Notes: generated by a model from the letters alone, not told the origin. Numbered from the stretch's first letter, positions 1 through 6,024 are shown. The stretch is DNA of 7,373 nucleotides from Thermoplasmata archaeon (GCA_019594025.1 JAFDUB010000081.1:1-7373), one strand, 5' to 3'. Numbers and translations: made by a program.

Positions 1-294
1 TCCTCGACCAGACCGACGATCTACCTTACATCGAACTGGTACACAAGGTTTACCAGTATGAGTGAAGGTACCTTCTCTACAGTTCCCAGGGATACGGCGT
101 TTTTGATTCAAAACGGCGAGATCAAAGGACCGGTGAAAAACCTGAGATTGAAAGGAAACCTGTTGGAGATGGCGAAGAAAGTAGAGGGAGTGGGGAAAAA
201 GCTAGAGCAGGTAGAGTGGTGGGAGGTAAATACCCCTACGTTCATACCACACATCAAGGTAAGCAACTGCAGGTTCACACGTGCAAAGATGTGA
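1..294 (+). CDS. TldD/PmbA-family protein, C-terminal end (5' truncated)
   Basis: The frame is open from base 1 and ends at TGA 292-294, giving the last 97 codons of a larger gene. The ATG at 58 is internal: the bases before it already encode family-typical residues (RPTIYLTSNWYTRFTS). Visible landmarks are the NWYTRF segment, EGTFSTVPRDTAFLI, NGEIKGPVKN and a tail ending near FTRAKM, all characteristic of the C-terminal domain of archaeal TldD/PmbA homologues. In bacteria the TldD-TldE pair is a zinc metalloprotease acting on unfolded peptides and small modified peptides. The HExxxH zinc motif of TldD would lie upstream of this window, so whether this is the catalytic or the partner subunit cannot be decided. 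The gene converges on the potassium transport cluster and shows no functional link to it. The family call is firm and the subgroup is uncertain. Confidence 0.88.
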   Translation, partial: SSTRPTIYLTSNWYTRFTSMSEGTFSTVPRDTAFLIQNGEIKGPVKNLRLKGNLLEMAKKVEGVGKKLEQVEWWEVNTPTFIPHIKVSNCRFTRAKM

Positions 295-312
295 ACAGGC
301 ATTTTTTGGACG
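295..312 (+). terminator. Possible T-tract terminator after the TldD/PmbA gene
   Basis: A run of six T (302-307) begins 8 bases after the TGA stop, in the 81-base gap between two convergent genes. Archaeal transcription often ends at short T tracts without a strong hairpin. On the minus strand, after the trkH stop at 376, the same gap gives pyrimidine-rich stretches (about 352-364 and 329-340) that could end the opposing transcript. The evidence is compositional only. Confidence 0.3.
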
Positions 313-375
313 AAAGGAAGTGATGCCGAAAACAAAGCAAGCATATATGTAGAGGGGAAAGAATAAGTTAAAGTT

Positions 376-1872
376 TCAGCGTATGAACTTCAATATAGAG
401 CCGAACCGTTTTCTTTTGTACAGCCCGGGGTTGAACAACACAACCGCTGTGAATATCTCCAGCCTACCGATCCACATTAGTATTGAGAGAAGTAAACGAC
501 CGGCCGGAGGTACAACCCTAGCGTTGAAACTCGGGCCGAGTCCTGCTAGCGCGGGTCCCACGTTGCTCATGGCAGAAACTGAGCCCGAGATACTTGTCAT
601 AAGATCTAGGCCTAAACCCACCAGTATCAGAGCACCTATTGCGAATATGAGCAGATAAGCCATGAAGAACATGGAAATGCTGGTGAGGATGTTTTCATCG
701 ATAACCCTACCGCCCAAACGTACCACCAACACTCTTCTGGGATTGATGAACTGTTTGAAACTTCTTGCGACATTTTTAAAAACCAGCATTATGCGAACCA
801 CTTTGATACCTCCACCGGTAGAGCCTGCGGAGGCACCGACGAACATCAGAAGAAGTAGGAGCATGCGAGCCAAGTTGGGCCACTGATCGTAGTTCGCAGT
901 TGCATATCCCGTGCTTGTGCTGAGAGAAACCACTTGGAATACACCGTGACGTATGGATTCCCCTGTAAGCATCCCGGTTCCGATCAATAGATAACTGATA
1001 ACCACCGAGGCACCGAATAAAACGACGAGATAAGTCTGCAGTTCTCTGTTAGAGAATGCTTTCTTAAAGTCCCCTTTGAAAGCCTGATAGTGAAGTGAAA
1101 AGTTGATACCACCCATCAGCATAAATCCGATTATTATCCACTGGACCGGTGAGCCAAAGTATGCAATGCTATCAGTATACGGTGAAAAACCTCCGGTGGA
1201 CATTGTGGTGAAAGAGTGATAAACAGAATCGTAGAGTGATAACCCTGCTGAAAGTAATAATATGGTTTGACAAAGGGTTAATAGGGCATAGATATACCAC
1301 AGTATCTTTGCGGTCTCCATGATCTTGGGTTTGAGCCGGGTGATGGACGGGCCCGGAGCCTCGGATTCAAGTAAAGTGAGTCCGCCCCGTGTAAGCTTGC
1401 TCAAAATCGCCACGGATAGAACGATCACTCCCATACCTCCCATCCATTGCAGAAACCCTCTCCAGAACATCACACTTTTTGGATGCTGCTCTAGAGGGGA
1501 GGGGAGAACTGTGGCTCCAGTAGTTGTCATGCCGGACATGGCCTCGAAGAACCCGTCTATAGGGCTGGAAAGCATGCCGGAAAGCAAAAAGGGTATGGAA
1601 GATAAAAGGGCCAGAATTAGCCACGAACTACTTACGATCACGACTGCTTCGTCATCATCAAAGTCACCCGTATCACCAAATAGTTCAAAAATAAAACCAA
1701 TCATAATTGTAAAATTTGCTAACACCAAAAAAATCAGCGCGTTCATAGGTAGAAAATCAAAAGCAAGAGGAGCTTCGTAATAATATAGGGCGGGAATTAC
1801 CGGCACATAGAAAGCAAATCCAAAAAACTTTAGGATCGAACCAAGGTTTCCGAAAACTAGCTTCCATCGCAT
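376..1872 (-). CDS. trkH: TrkH-family potassium channel subunit, downstream copy
   Basis: This 498-residue membrane protein is the pore subunit of a Trk/Ktr-type potassium uptake system. The fold has four membrane-pore-membrane repeats, each giving one filter loop with a key glycine. I see all four: TTTGAT (G119), STGGF (G227), STGYA (G322) and SNVGPA (G439). The intramembrane gating loop AGSTGGGIK (349-357) and the conserved late-helix arginine (IGRLE, R470) are also present. Length is normal for the family. The ATG at 1872 is preceded by GGGGTGTGATC four bases upstream, a near-complete archaeal ribosome site, and the N-terminus matches the neighbouring paralogue residue for residue in length. 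The gene lies 109 bases after the other trkH on the same strand and may have its own promoter in that gap. It differs from its twin in an acidic loop (DTGDFDDDE, 67-75) where the twin has Asn/His residues. It would be gated by the TrkA encoded upstream. Confidence 0.95.
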   Translation of the reverse strand: MRWKLVFGNLGSILKFFGFAFYVPVIPALYYYEAPLAFDFLPMNALIFLVLANFTIMIGFIFELFGDTGDFDDDEAVVIVSSSWLILALLSSIPFLLSGMLSSPIDGFFEAMSGMTTTGATVLPSPLEQHPKSVMFWRGFLQWMGGMGVIVLSVAILSKLTRGGLTLLESEAPGPSITRLKPKIMETAKILWYIYALLTLCQTILLLSAGLSLYDSVYHSFTTMSTGGFSPYTDSIAYFGSPVQWIIIGFMLMGGINFSLHYQAFKGDFKKAFSNRELQTYLVVLFGASVVISYLLIGTGMLTGESIRHGVFQVVSLSTSTGYATANYDQWPNLARMLLLLLMFVGASAGSTGGGIKVVRIMLVFKNVARSFKQFINPRRVLVVRLGGRVIDENILTSISMFFMAYLLIFAIGALILVGLGLDLMTSISGSVSAMSNVGPALAGLGPSFNARVVPPAGRLLLSILMWIGRLEIFTAVVLFNPGLYKRKRFGSILKFIR

Positions 1873-1876
1873 TTAA

Positions 1877-1887
1877 GATCACACCCC
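1877..1887 (-). promoter_or_regulatory. Ribosome binding site of the downstream trkH
   Basis: GGGGTGTGATC on the minus strand ends four bases before the trkH ATG at 1872. It resembles the full archaeal consensus GGAGGTGATC with a small insertion, and it fixes the start that is homologous with the twin gene. Confidence 0.6.
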
Positions 1888-1941
1888 TTTCCACTCATTG
1901 ATGGATCGATTTGATGAAAGATATGGTTCTAAAGTTTGCAT
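1879..1941 (-). CDS. Possible 20-residue leader peptide upstream of the downstream trkH
   Basis: In the 109-base gap between the two trkH genes, the minus strand carries an ATG (1941-1939) preceded two bases earlier by AGGTGAT, an excellent match to the archaeal anti-Shine-Dalgarno sequence. The frame stays open for 20 codons (starting MQTLEPYL) and stops with a TGA at 1881-1879. That stop lies inside the GGGGTGTGATC ribosome site of the following trkH, so translation of the peptide could affect trkH initiation. A TATA-like element upstream would start transcription almost exactly at this ATG, making it either leaderless or part of the trkH 5' leader. There is no homology evidence, and a 20-codon frame can arise by chance. 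Confidence 0.2.
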   Translation of the reverse strand: MQTLEPYLSSNRSINEWKGV

Positions 1942-1964
1942 ATATCACCTTTAAGTGTAAAGAC

Positions 1965-1973
1965 TATATTAAA
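1965..1973 (-). promoter_or_regulatory. TATA-like box for the downstream trkH
   Basis: TTTAATATA on the minus strand lies just after the stop of the upstream trkH (1982). A start about 26 bases downstream of its centre would fall near 1940-1943, at the ATG of the possible leader peptide, leaving a leader of about 70 bases before trkH. It suggests the second trkH copy can be transcribed independently of the first. The call rests on AT-richness and spacing only. Confidence 0.4.
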
Positions 1974-1981
1974 TTTAAGTT

Positions 1982-3478
1982 TTATTTTTTGAGTCTCAAT
2001 AGGTTACCAAGCCTTTTTCTTTTGTACAATTCAGGACTAAACAATACAACCGCTGTGAATATCTCCAGCCTACCTATCCACATGAGTATTGAAAGTAAAA
2101 ATCGACCGATAGGAGGGACCGCCCTAGCGTTAAAGTTAGGCCCTAATCCCCCTAGAGCGGGTCCAACGTTACTCAAAGCGGAAACAGCACCGGATATGCC
2201 CGTTACTAGATCCAAACCGATAGCTACCAGTAGAAGGGAAGAAACGGCAAATAATATCATGTATGCTAGAAAAAACATGGAGATGTTACGAAGAGTATCT
2301 TCGTCTATGACCCTATCACCGAGCCGTACAACAATCACCCTACGAGGGGAGATGAACTGTTTGAAACTTCTGATGACCATTTTGAAAACCAGTAGAATAC
2401 GGAGTACTTTCATACCTCCTCCAGTGGAACCTGCTGATGCGCCGATGAACATCAAGAATAACAAAATCATACGTGCGAGTTCGGGCCAATTATCGTAGTT
2501 GGCAACTGCATAGCCCGTTCCTGTGCTCATAGCTACAGCTTGGAAGACACCCTCTCTTAGCGATTCTCCGATTACCATCCCCGTCCCCATTAGTAAGTAT
2601 ACCATCGATATCGAGGCTAAGACGGATATACCAATAAAAGTCTGAAACTCGGTATTGATCAATACTTTCTTGAAATTTCCTGTAAAGGCTTGATAGTGAA
2701 GTGAAAAATTGATACCTCCTAAAAGCATAAATCCTATAATTATCCACTGTACTGGAGAACCAAGATAACCTACACTATCGGTATAAGGTGAGAAACCACC
2801 TGTTGACATGGTAGTGAAGGAATGATAAATTGAATCGTATAAAGATAAACCTGTGCTCAGTAACAATATAGTTTGGCATAATGTAAAAAGGGCATAAATA
2901 TACCACAGTATCTTTGCGGTTTCCATTATTTTTGGCTTTAAACGTGTTATCGAGTGTCCCGGCGCCTCAGCTTCAAGAAGAGTTAGACCTCCTTTACTGA
3001 GTTTACTTAAAACCGCTACGGACAGAACGATTACTCCCATACCTCCCATCCATTGCAGAAACCCTCTCCAAAGCATTATACTTTTAGGATGCTGTTCCAG
3101 CGGAAATGGAAGAACCGTTGACCCGGTGGTTGTTAGACCGGACATCCCTTCGAAGAATGCATCAAGGGGACAAGTCAACACACCTGTAAGCAAAAAGGGT
3201 ATGGAAGATATAAGTGCCAACACCAGCCATGAACTGCTGACGATCACTATGGCCTCATTGTGATGAAAATTCTCAGCGTCACCGAATGCCTCCAAAGGGT
3301 AACCGAGCGTGATGGTCAAGTTCGCCATGAACATAAAGATCAAGGCGTTAAGTGGTAAGAATCCAAATGAGAGAGGTTGTTCAAAGTAAAAAAGGGCAGG
3401 AATCACCGGAACATAAAAAGCGAAGCCGAAGATGGTCAGTATCGATCCTATGTTACCAAAAACCACCTTCCACCGCAT
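1982..3478 (-). CDS. trkH: TrkH-family potassium channel subunit, upstream copy
   Basis: This 498-residue integral membrane protein is the potassium-conducting subunit of a Trk system. The four filter loops are intact: TTTGST (G119), STGGF (G227), STGTGYA (G322) and SNVGPA (G439). The gating loop AGSTGGGMK and the IGRLEIFT helix are also present. Its ATG directly follows the trkA stop (TAGATG junction, no intergenic base), and a strong ribosome site GTGGAGGG lies inside the trkA 3' end, ten bases before the start. The two genes are therefore almost certainly cotranscribed and probably translationally coupled, which makes this copy the primary partner of TrkA. Compared with the downstream copy it carries a His-His-Asn loop (72-74) instead of three aspartates and a clearly diverged segment at 271-320. 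Those differences could alter ion dependence or gating, but that is inference. Confidence 0.95.
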   Translation of the reverse strand: MRWKVVFGNIGSILTIFGFAFYVPVIPALFYFEQPLSFGFLPLNALIFMFMANLTITLGYPLEAFGDAENFHHNEAIVIVSSSWLVLALISSIPFLLTGVLTCPLDAFFEGMSGLTTTGSTVLPFPLEQHPKSIMLWRGFLQWMGGMGVIVLSVAVLSKLSKGGLTLLEAEAPGHSITRLKPKIMETAKILWYIYALFTLCQTILLLSTGLSLYDSIYHSFTTMSTGGFSPYTDSVGYLGSPVQWIIIGFMLLGGINFSLHYQAFTGNFKKVLINTEFQTFIGISVLASISMVYLLMGTGMVIGESLREGVFQAVAMSTGTGYAVANYDNWPELARMILLFLMFIGASAGSTGGGMKVLRILLVFKMVIRSFKQFISPRRVIVVRLGDRVIDEDTLRNISMFFLAYMILFAVSSLLLVAIGLDLVTGISGAVSALSNVGPALGGLGPNFNARAVPPIGRFLLSILMWIGRLEIFTAVVLFSPELYKRKRLGNLLRLKK

Positions 3479-4813
3479 CTAAAAAATGCCCTCCACGTTG
3501 TTGATGTCATCCTTGGTAACGAATACCATCATCTCGTCGCCCGCCCTGATGTCCGTACCACCTTTTGGAATTATTGTACGACCGTTTCGTATGATGGCTC
3601 CGATTATACACCTATCGGATATGGAAAGATCCTCTAGTTTTTTACCGACCACGGGAGAATCCTCTGAAATGTGCGTTTCAAGTATGTACAGATCACCGCC
3701 GTGGAATGAGATAGCCTTCAATGGGTTCAACTCACGGGCGATCCTAAGCATGGCACGAGATGTCACCAGCTGCGGCGAAGCAGCCATGTCTATGCCGACG
3801 GTCTCTATGAGGGACTTAAGACCCAGTTCTCTCACAACAGCGATTGTTTTCTCCACACCATATATCTTTGCCAAAAGAGATACTAGAACGTTAAATTCCT
3901 CGGATGATGTAGTGGCGGCGAAGGCATCAGCCCGAAGAATTCCCTCTTCGATTAGCACGGATTTTTCCCTAGCATCCCCCTCGACTACCTCTACCTTCTT
4001 CAACAACTCCGCCGCACGTCTCGCTCGAGATGGGGAGGTATCTATCAGTTTTACCTTGATTCCTCTTTTTTCCAGGATCATTGCTACGTTGATACCTATA
4101 TCAGTTGCACCGATTATCATGACATCGTGCACGTCACTCCGGTGAGTGCCCATGAGCTTGAGCATCTGTTTTCCAGCCTTCTTGCCTCGGCTCATAACTA
4201 TGAGGGTATCCCCTTCTTTAAGCACCGTGTCCCCATGAGGAACTAGAACGTCGTTTCCCCGTAAGATAGCACCTAGATTCACCCTTGGGGGAAACCTGAT
4301 TCTTTTCAACGGTTTACCTTCAACATTGGAGTTATCTAGAACCTTGAACTCAACTACGTTGATCTTTCCCCCCATGAACAGGTTTGTATCTATGGCCGAG
4401 GGCATTACGATTATATTAGATATCTTTTTAGCTATCAATAACTCGGGGGACACTACGTAATCAACACCGATTTTTGAGAACCTGCGTGAAATAGGTTTGG
4501 AAATATATTCTAAACCGTTTATACGTGCGATGGTCTTACACCCAGCCGCCTTGGCAACAGCACATGACACCAAATTGGCCTCGTTATCGTCTGTGACTGC
4601 AAAAAGGTAGTTGCCGTCCTCGATATCTAAAGAGTTTAAAAGCTCTGGTCTGGCGCCGTTTCCTTTGATCACTTTTACGTCAAGAGTTCTAGCCCGTTTG
4701 CAAGCCCTTTCGTTTTTATCCACTATGATCACATCATGCCCTTTACGTCTAATGGATTCAGCTAGTTCGTATCCAACTTCCCCGGCACCGATGATTATTA
4801 CTTTCATGAGCAT
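3479..4813 (-). CDS. trkA: TrkA, regulatory subunit of the Trk potassium uptake system
   Basis: This 444-residue cytoplasmic protein has two tandem RCK units, each a Rossmann nucleotide-binding domain followed by a TrkA_C lobe. Unit 1 begins KVIIIGAGEVG with the GxGxxG motif at 9-14 and an acidic residue, D32, at the end of the second strand, as expected for NAD(H) binding. Its TrkA_C lobe spans about 150-208. Unit 2 starts near 229, has GATDIG (235-240) with threonine in place of the middle glycine, and ends with a TrkA_C lobe at about 368-444 (GDEMMVFVTKDDINNVEGIF). TrkA forms a gating ring beneath TrkH and opens or closes the pore in response to nucleotides. Length and order match the family. 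The start may be ATG 4813 or the in-frame ATG 4807, two codons later. The latter gives the classic MKVIIIGAGEVG terminus and better spacing from GAGTG. The stop abuts trkH, and the 102-residue gene ends 31 bases upstream. Confidence 0.95.
   Translation of the reverse strand: MLMKVIIIGAGEVGYELAESIRRKGHDVIIVDKNERACKRARTLDVKVIKGNGARPELLNSLDIEDGNYLFAVTDDNEANLVSCAVAKAAGCKTIARINGLEYISKPISRRFSKIGVDYVVSPELLIAKKISNIIVMPSAIDTNLFMGGKINVVEFKVLDNSNVEGKPLKRIRFPPRVNLGAILRGNDVLVPHGDTVLKEGDTLIVMSRGKKAGKQMLKLMGTHRSDVHDVMIIGATDIGINVAMILEKRGIKVKLIDTSPSRARRAAELLKKVEVVEGDAREKSVLIEEGILRADAFAATTSSEEFNVLVSLLAKIYGVEKTIAVVRELGLKSLIETVGIDMAASPQLVTSRAMLRIARELNPLKAISFHGGDLYILETHISEDSPVVGKKLEDLSISDRCIIGAIIRNGRTIIPKGGTDIRAGDEMMVFVTKDDINNVEGIF
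3489..3496 (-). promoter_or_regulatory. Ribosome binding site of trkH inside the trkA 3' end
   Basis: GTGGAGGG on the minus strand ends ten bases before the trkH ATG at 3478 and is embedded in the last codons of trkA. It supports coupled translation across the TAGATG junction. Confidence 0.65.
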
Positions 4814-4831
4814 TCACTCGTATACAGTGGC

Positions 4832-4841
4832 CATATAAAAA
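4832..4841 (-). promoter_or_regulatory. TATA-like box upstream of trkA
   Basis: The minus strand reads TTTTTTATATGG within the 31-base gap before trkA. Its centre lies about 23 bases from ATG 4813 and 29 from ATG 4807, the spacing expected for a leaderless or near-leaderless transcript. It could provide an internal promoter that separates trkA-trkH from the two genes upstream. Confidence 0.4.
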
Positions 4842-4844
4842 ACA

Positions 4845-5153
4845 CTATAAGAATTTATCCGTCAGCCCCTTCTTCAAAAGACTTTGGTGTGCCATTACTT
4901 CAACCATCGCTCCCGAGGTGATTGACAGATTGTTCATATCCGCTTCCCTGAGCTTAATGCAATCCTCCTCGATAAGGGAATCCGAAAAAAGATTAACCAG
5001 TATGTCTTGGTTATCAGAACGTATCACCGCCAGTTCACCGTCCTTTATGCCCAATTCATTTATCACCGTAGTATTTACCCTGGCAGAACCTCCGAACTTG
5101 ATTACGCTCTTCTCAACTTTGAGTTCTACGCTTGTAGGCATGATTGAAGGCAT
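4845..5153 (-). CDS. Small double-psi-barrel-like protein resembling a stand-alone Cdc48 N-domain
   Basis: This 102-residue soluble protein has no signal peptide or membrane segment. It contains two related halves. The first runs from about 24 to 44 (ARVNTTVINELGIKDGELAVI) and the second from about 66 to 86 (IKLREADMNNLSITSGAMVEV). Each has a short strand, a helix ending in Leu-x-Ile, a turn rich in Gly/Ser/Asp and a closing strand. This is the pattern of double-psi beta-barrels such as the Cdc48/VAT N-terminal domain, which binds substrates and ubiquitin-like adaptors. There is no ATPase part. An AbrB-like or molybdopterin-dinucleotide-binding barrel is an alternative with similar strand logic. 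The start could be ATG 5153, which has a TATA-like box about 22 bases upstream, or the in-frame ATG at 5141; neither has a clear ribosome site. It follows the E2-like gene by 25 bases and precedes trkA by 31. The role is unknown; the fold assignment is by pattern only. Confidence 0.8.
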   Translation of the reverse strand: MPSIMPTSVELKVEKSVIKFGGSARVNTTVINELGIKDGELAVIRSDNQDILVNLFSDSLIEEDCIKLREADMNNLSITSGAMVEVMAHQSLLKKGLTDKFL

Positions 5154-5170
5154 AAGTGTAAATTACCATA

Positions 5171-5180
5171 CGATATAATC
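5171..5180 (-). promoter_or_regulatory. TATA-like box upstream of the 102-residue gene
   Basis: GATTATATCG on the minus strand overlaps the TGA stop of the E2-like gene. Its centre lies about 22 bases before ATG 5153, close to leaderless spacing. The support is weak: AT-rich sequence in a short gap. Confidence 0.28.
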
Positions 5181-5892
5181 AAATTTTCCCCTTTTTAACC
5201 ATCTTCATACGTTGAGAGGCCTCAACACATTCGCGGTGATCTAGAACGTAGTCCATCTGGGGCTTATTCAGCAGTAAAATTATACGTTCTACGAGAAAGC
5301 AAATTCCATGGGAAAAACTCCATCTGTGTAGGTAACTGCACGAGAGGTTTCCCCCTCTTTCCGGTGGAGCGATATTAGGATGATATATTGGAGATTTCCA
5401 TTCTACGATAGGAGGTGCGTAGGGATACACACGAGATAACGATATTGAGAAATTGTGTTCGAAAGAAGTGGCTACCATATCGCCGATTAGTACCGGTCCC
5501 GGGACATCATTTAATTTAATATCCAGGTGAAACCGGTTGTCCGAAGATTCTACAGAAACTGCGTGATTCTTTTCCCTCAACATCTCCACCTCGTTGGATA
5601 TCCTTTGTCTCCAAACTCCCTCGGGTAACGAGCGGGAGCAACTGGAAGGTCGGAGTATTAGCATGTCTTCATTATCCAACGATATGTTCGACCAGGACAT
5701 TCGGGGAGAAAGCTCTTCATCCTTTAGTTCAAAAATCTGGTTACCTTTTAAACCCCAATAAGAACACACGTCTTCAAGGGTCTTACCAACTTTATCCGAG
5801 GGAGAAACCGATACACGAACCTTCTCTCCGGTCTCCTCTCTTAGGATCGAAACCACCTTACTCATAAATGCTATCGAATAGGGGTTGTACAT
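5179..5892 (-). CDS. Ubiquitin-like domain fused to an E2 ubiquitin-conjugating-like domain
   Basis: This is a 237-residue soluble protein. Residues 23-82 look like a beta-grasp ubiquitin-like domain: a KVRVSVSPSDKV hairpin, a helix LEDVCSYWGL, and a closing segment with an ISLDNEDMLILRP-type end. Residues about 94-226 resemble a UBC (E2) fold: an N-terminal helix (WRQRISNEVEMLREKN), the YPYAPPIVEW strand that corresponds to the YPxxPP motif, HPN at 171-173, and then Cys185 followed by Trp191 and LLLNKPQ, matching the order of the E2 catalytic cysteine, WSP segment and LLxxPN helix. Cys185 is 12 residues after the HPN asparagine rather than about 8, so the active-site loop is slightly longer. 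E2 enzymes carry ubiquitin-like proteins as thioesters, and the retained HPN and Cys suggest possible activity. ATG 5892 has a TATA-like box (5923-5930) and probably a leader of only about 8 bases; M10 is an alternative start. It heads the five-gene run that ends in trkH. Confidence 0.8.
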   Translation of the reverse strand: MYNPYSIAFMSKVVSILREETGEKVRVSVSPSDKVGKTLEDVCSYWGLKGNQIFELKDEELSPRMSWSNISLDNEDMLILRPSSCSRSLPEGVWRQRISNEVEMLREKNHAVSVESSDNRFHLDIKLNDVPGPVLIGDMVATSFEHNFSISLSRVYPYAPPIVEWKSPIYHPNIAPPERGGNLSCSYLHRWSFSHGICFLVERIILLLNKPQMDYVLDHRECVEASQRMKMVKKGKI

Positions 5893-5897
5893 AAAAG

Positions 5898-5923
5898 GTT
5901 TACGAAAAGAAACCCCCGTAAAC
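5898..5923. promoter_or_regulatory. Inverted repeat, possible operator of the Ubl-E2 gene
   Basis: GTTTACG (5898-5904) and CGTAAAC (5917-5923) are perfect 7-base inverted copies with a 12-base spacer. They span exactly the interval between the TATA-like box and the start codon of the Ubl-E2 gene, so a bound dimeric regulator would block transcription. The same core recurs as GTAAACG (5977-5983) and CGTTTA (6009-6014) on the other side of the divergent region. Confidence 0.4.
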
Positions 5924-5930
5924 TATAAAT
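5923..5930 (-). promoter_or_regulatory. TATA-like box of the Ubl-E2 gene
   Basis: The minus strand reads ATTTATAG, centred about 33 bases before ATG 5892, placing the expected transcript start near 5900 and leaving a very short leader. No ribosome site precedes the ATG, which agrees with a leaderless-type start. Confidence 0.45.
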
Positions 5931-5963
5931 CTATTATTCATAATGCGCTAAAGCCGATTCGAA

Positions 5964-6009
5964 GAGTTTATTTGGGGTAAACGTGATGCCCATCTAAGCA
6001 AATAAACTC
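5964..6009. repeat. 11-base perfect inverted repeat in the divergent promoter region
   Basis: GAGTTTATTTG (5964-5974) and CAAATAAACTC (5999-6009) are exact inverted copies separated by 24 bases. They lie upstream of the TTG-started helical-repeat gene. The left arm is also placed where a TATA box would give a transcript starting near 5995 with the ribosome site intact. The arms could bind a regulator or form a hairpin in RNA reading across the region. Confidence 0.5.
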
Positions 6010-6018
6010 GTTTAACGT

Positions 6019-6024
6019 GGAGAT
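6019..6024 (+). promoter_or_regulatory. Ribosome binding site fixing a TTG start
   Basis: GGAGAT lies seven bases before TTG 6032. An in-frame TAA at 6026-6028 excludes any earlier start in this frame, so this site supports initiation at TTG. Confidence 0.65.

Larger units (their letters stand above)
376..3478 (-). repeat. Tandem duplication of trkH
   Basis: The two trkH genes are head-to-tail copies offset by 1606 bases. Both encode 498 residues and align without a single gap; by hand count about 372 of 498 residues (75%) are identical. Conservation is uneven: residues 181-270 differ at about 9 of 90 positions, while 271-320 differ at about 25 of 50. One DNA stretch is identical for 38 bases (1427-1464 and 3033-3070). 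The pattern fits an old in-place duplication followed by divergence, possibly with local gene conversion. Confidence 0.9.

Noticed and set aside
58..294. A separate small gene starting at ATG 58
   Set aside because: The frame is open upstream to base 1 and the residues before the ATG match the TldD/PmbA family, so the ATG is an internal methionine.
1319..1780. A 153-codon plus-strand frame across the middle of trkH
   Set aside because: It is antisense to the filter and membrane segments of trkH and has no supporting signal.
1911..2498. A 195-codon plus-strand frame overlapping trkH
   Set aside because: It lies antisense to the conserved C-terminal part of trkH. The other trkH copy shows a related antisense frame, as expected from the coding repeat. 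No ribosome site or family feature supports it.
3486..4145. A 219-codon plus-strand frame inside trkA
   Set aside because: It is antisense to well-conserved TrkA sequence and rich in Ser/Thr/Met typical of mirrored frames; it has no recognisable domain.
4845..5153. AbrB-type antitoxin or transcription factor
   Set aside because: The two-half pattern with Leu-x-Ile helix ends fits a double-psi barrel of the Cdc48-N type better, and no toxin gene is adjacent. It is kept as an alternative rather than the main call.
5964..6009. A structured RNA gene or riboswitch in the divergent region
   Set aside because: The 11-base arms could pair, but they are AT-rich, the loop is long and no known RNA motif is recognisable. 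A protein-binding palindrome is the simpler reading.
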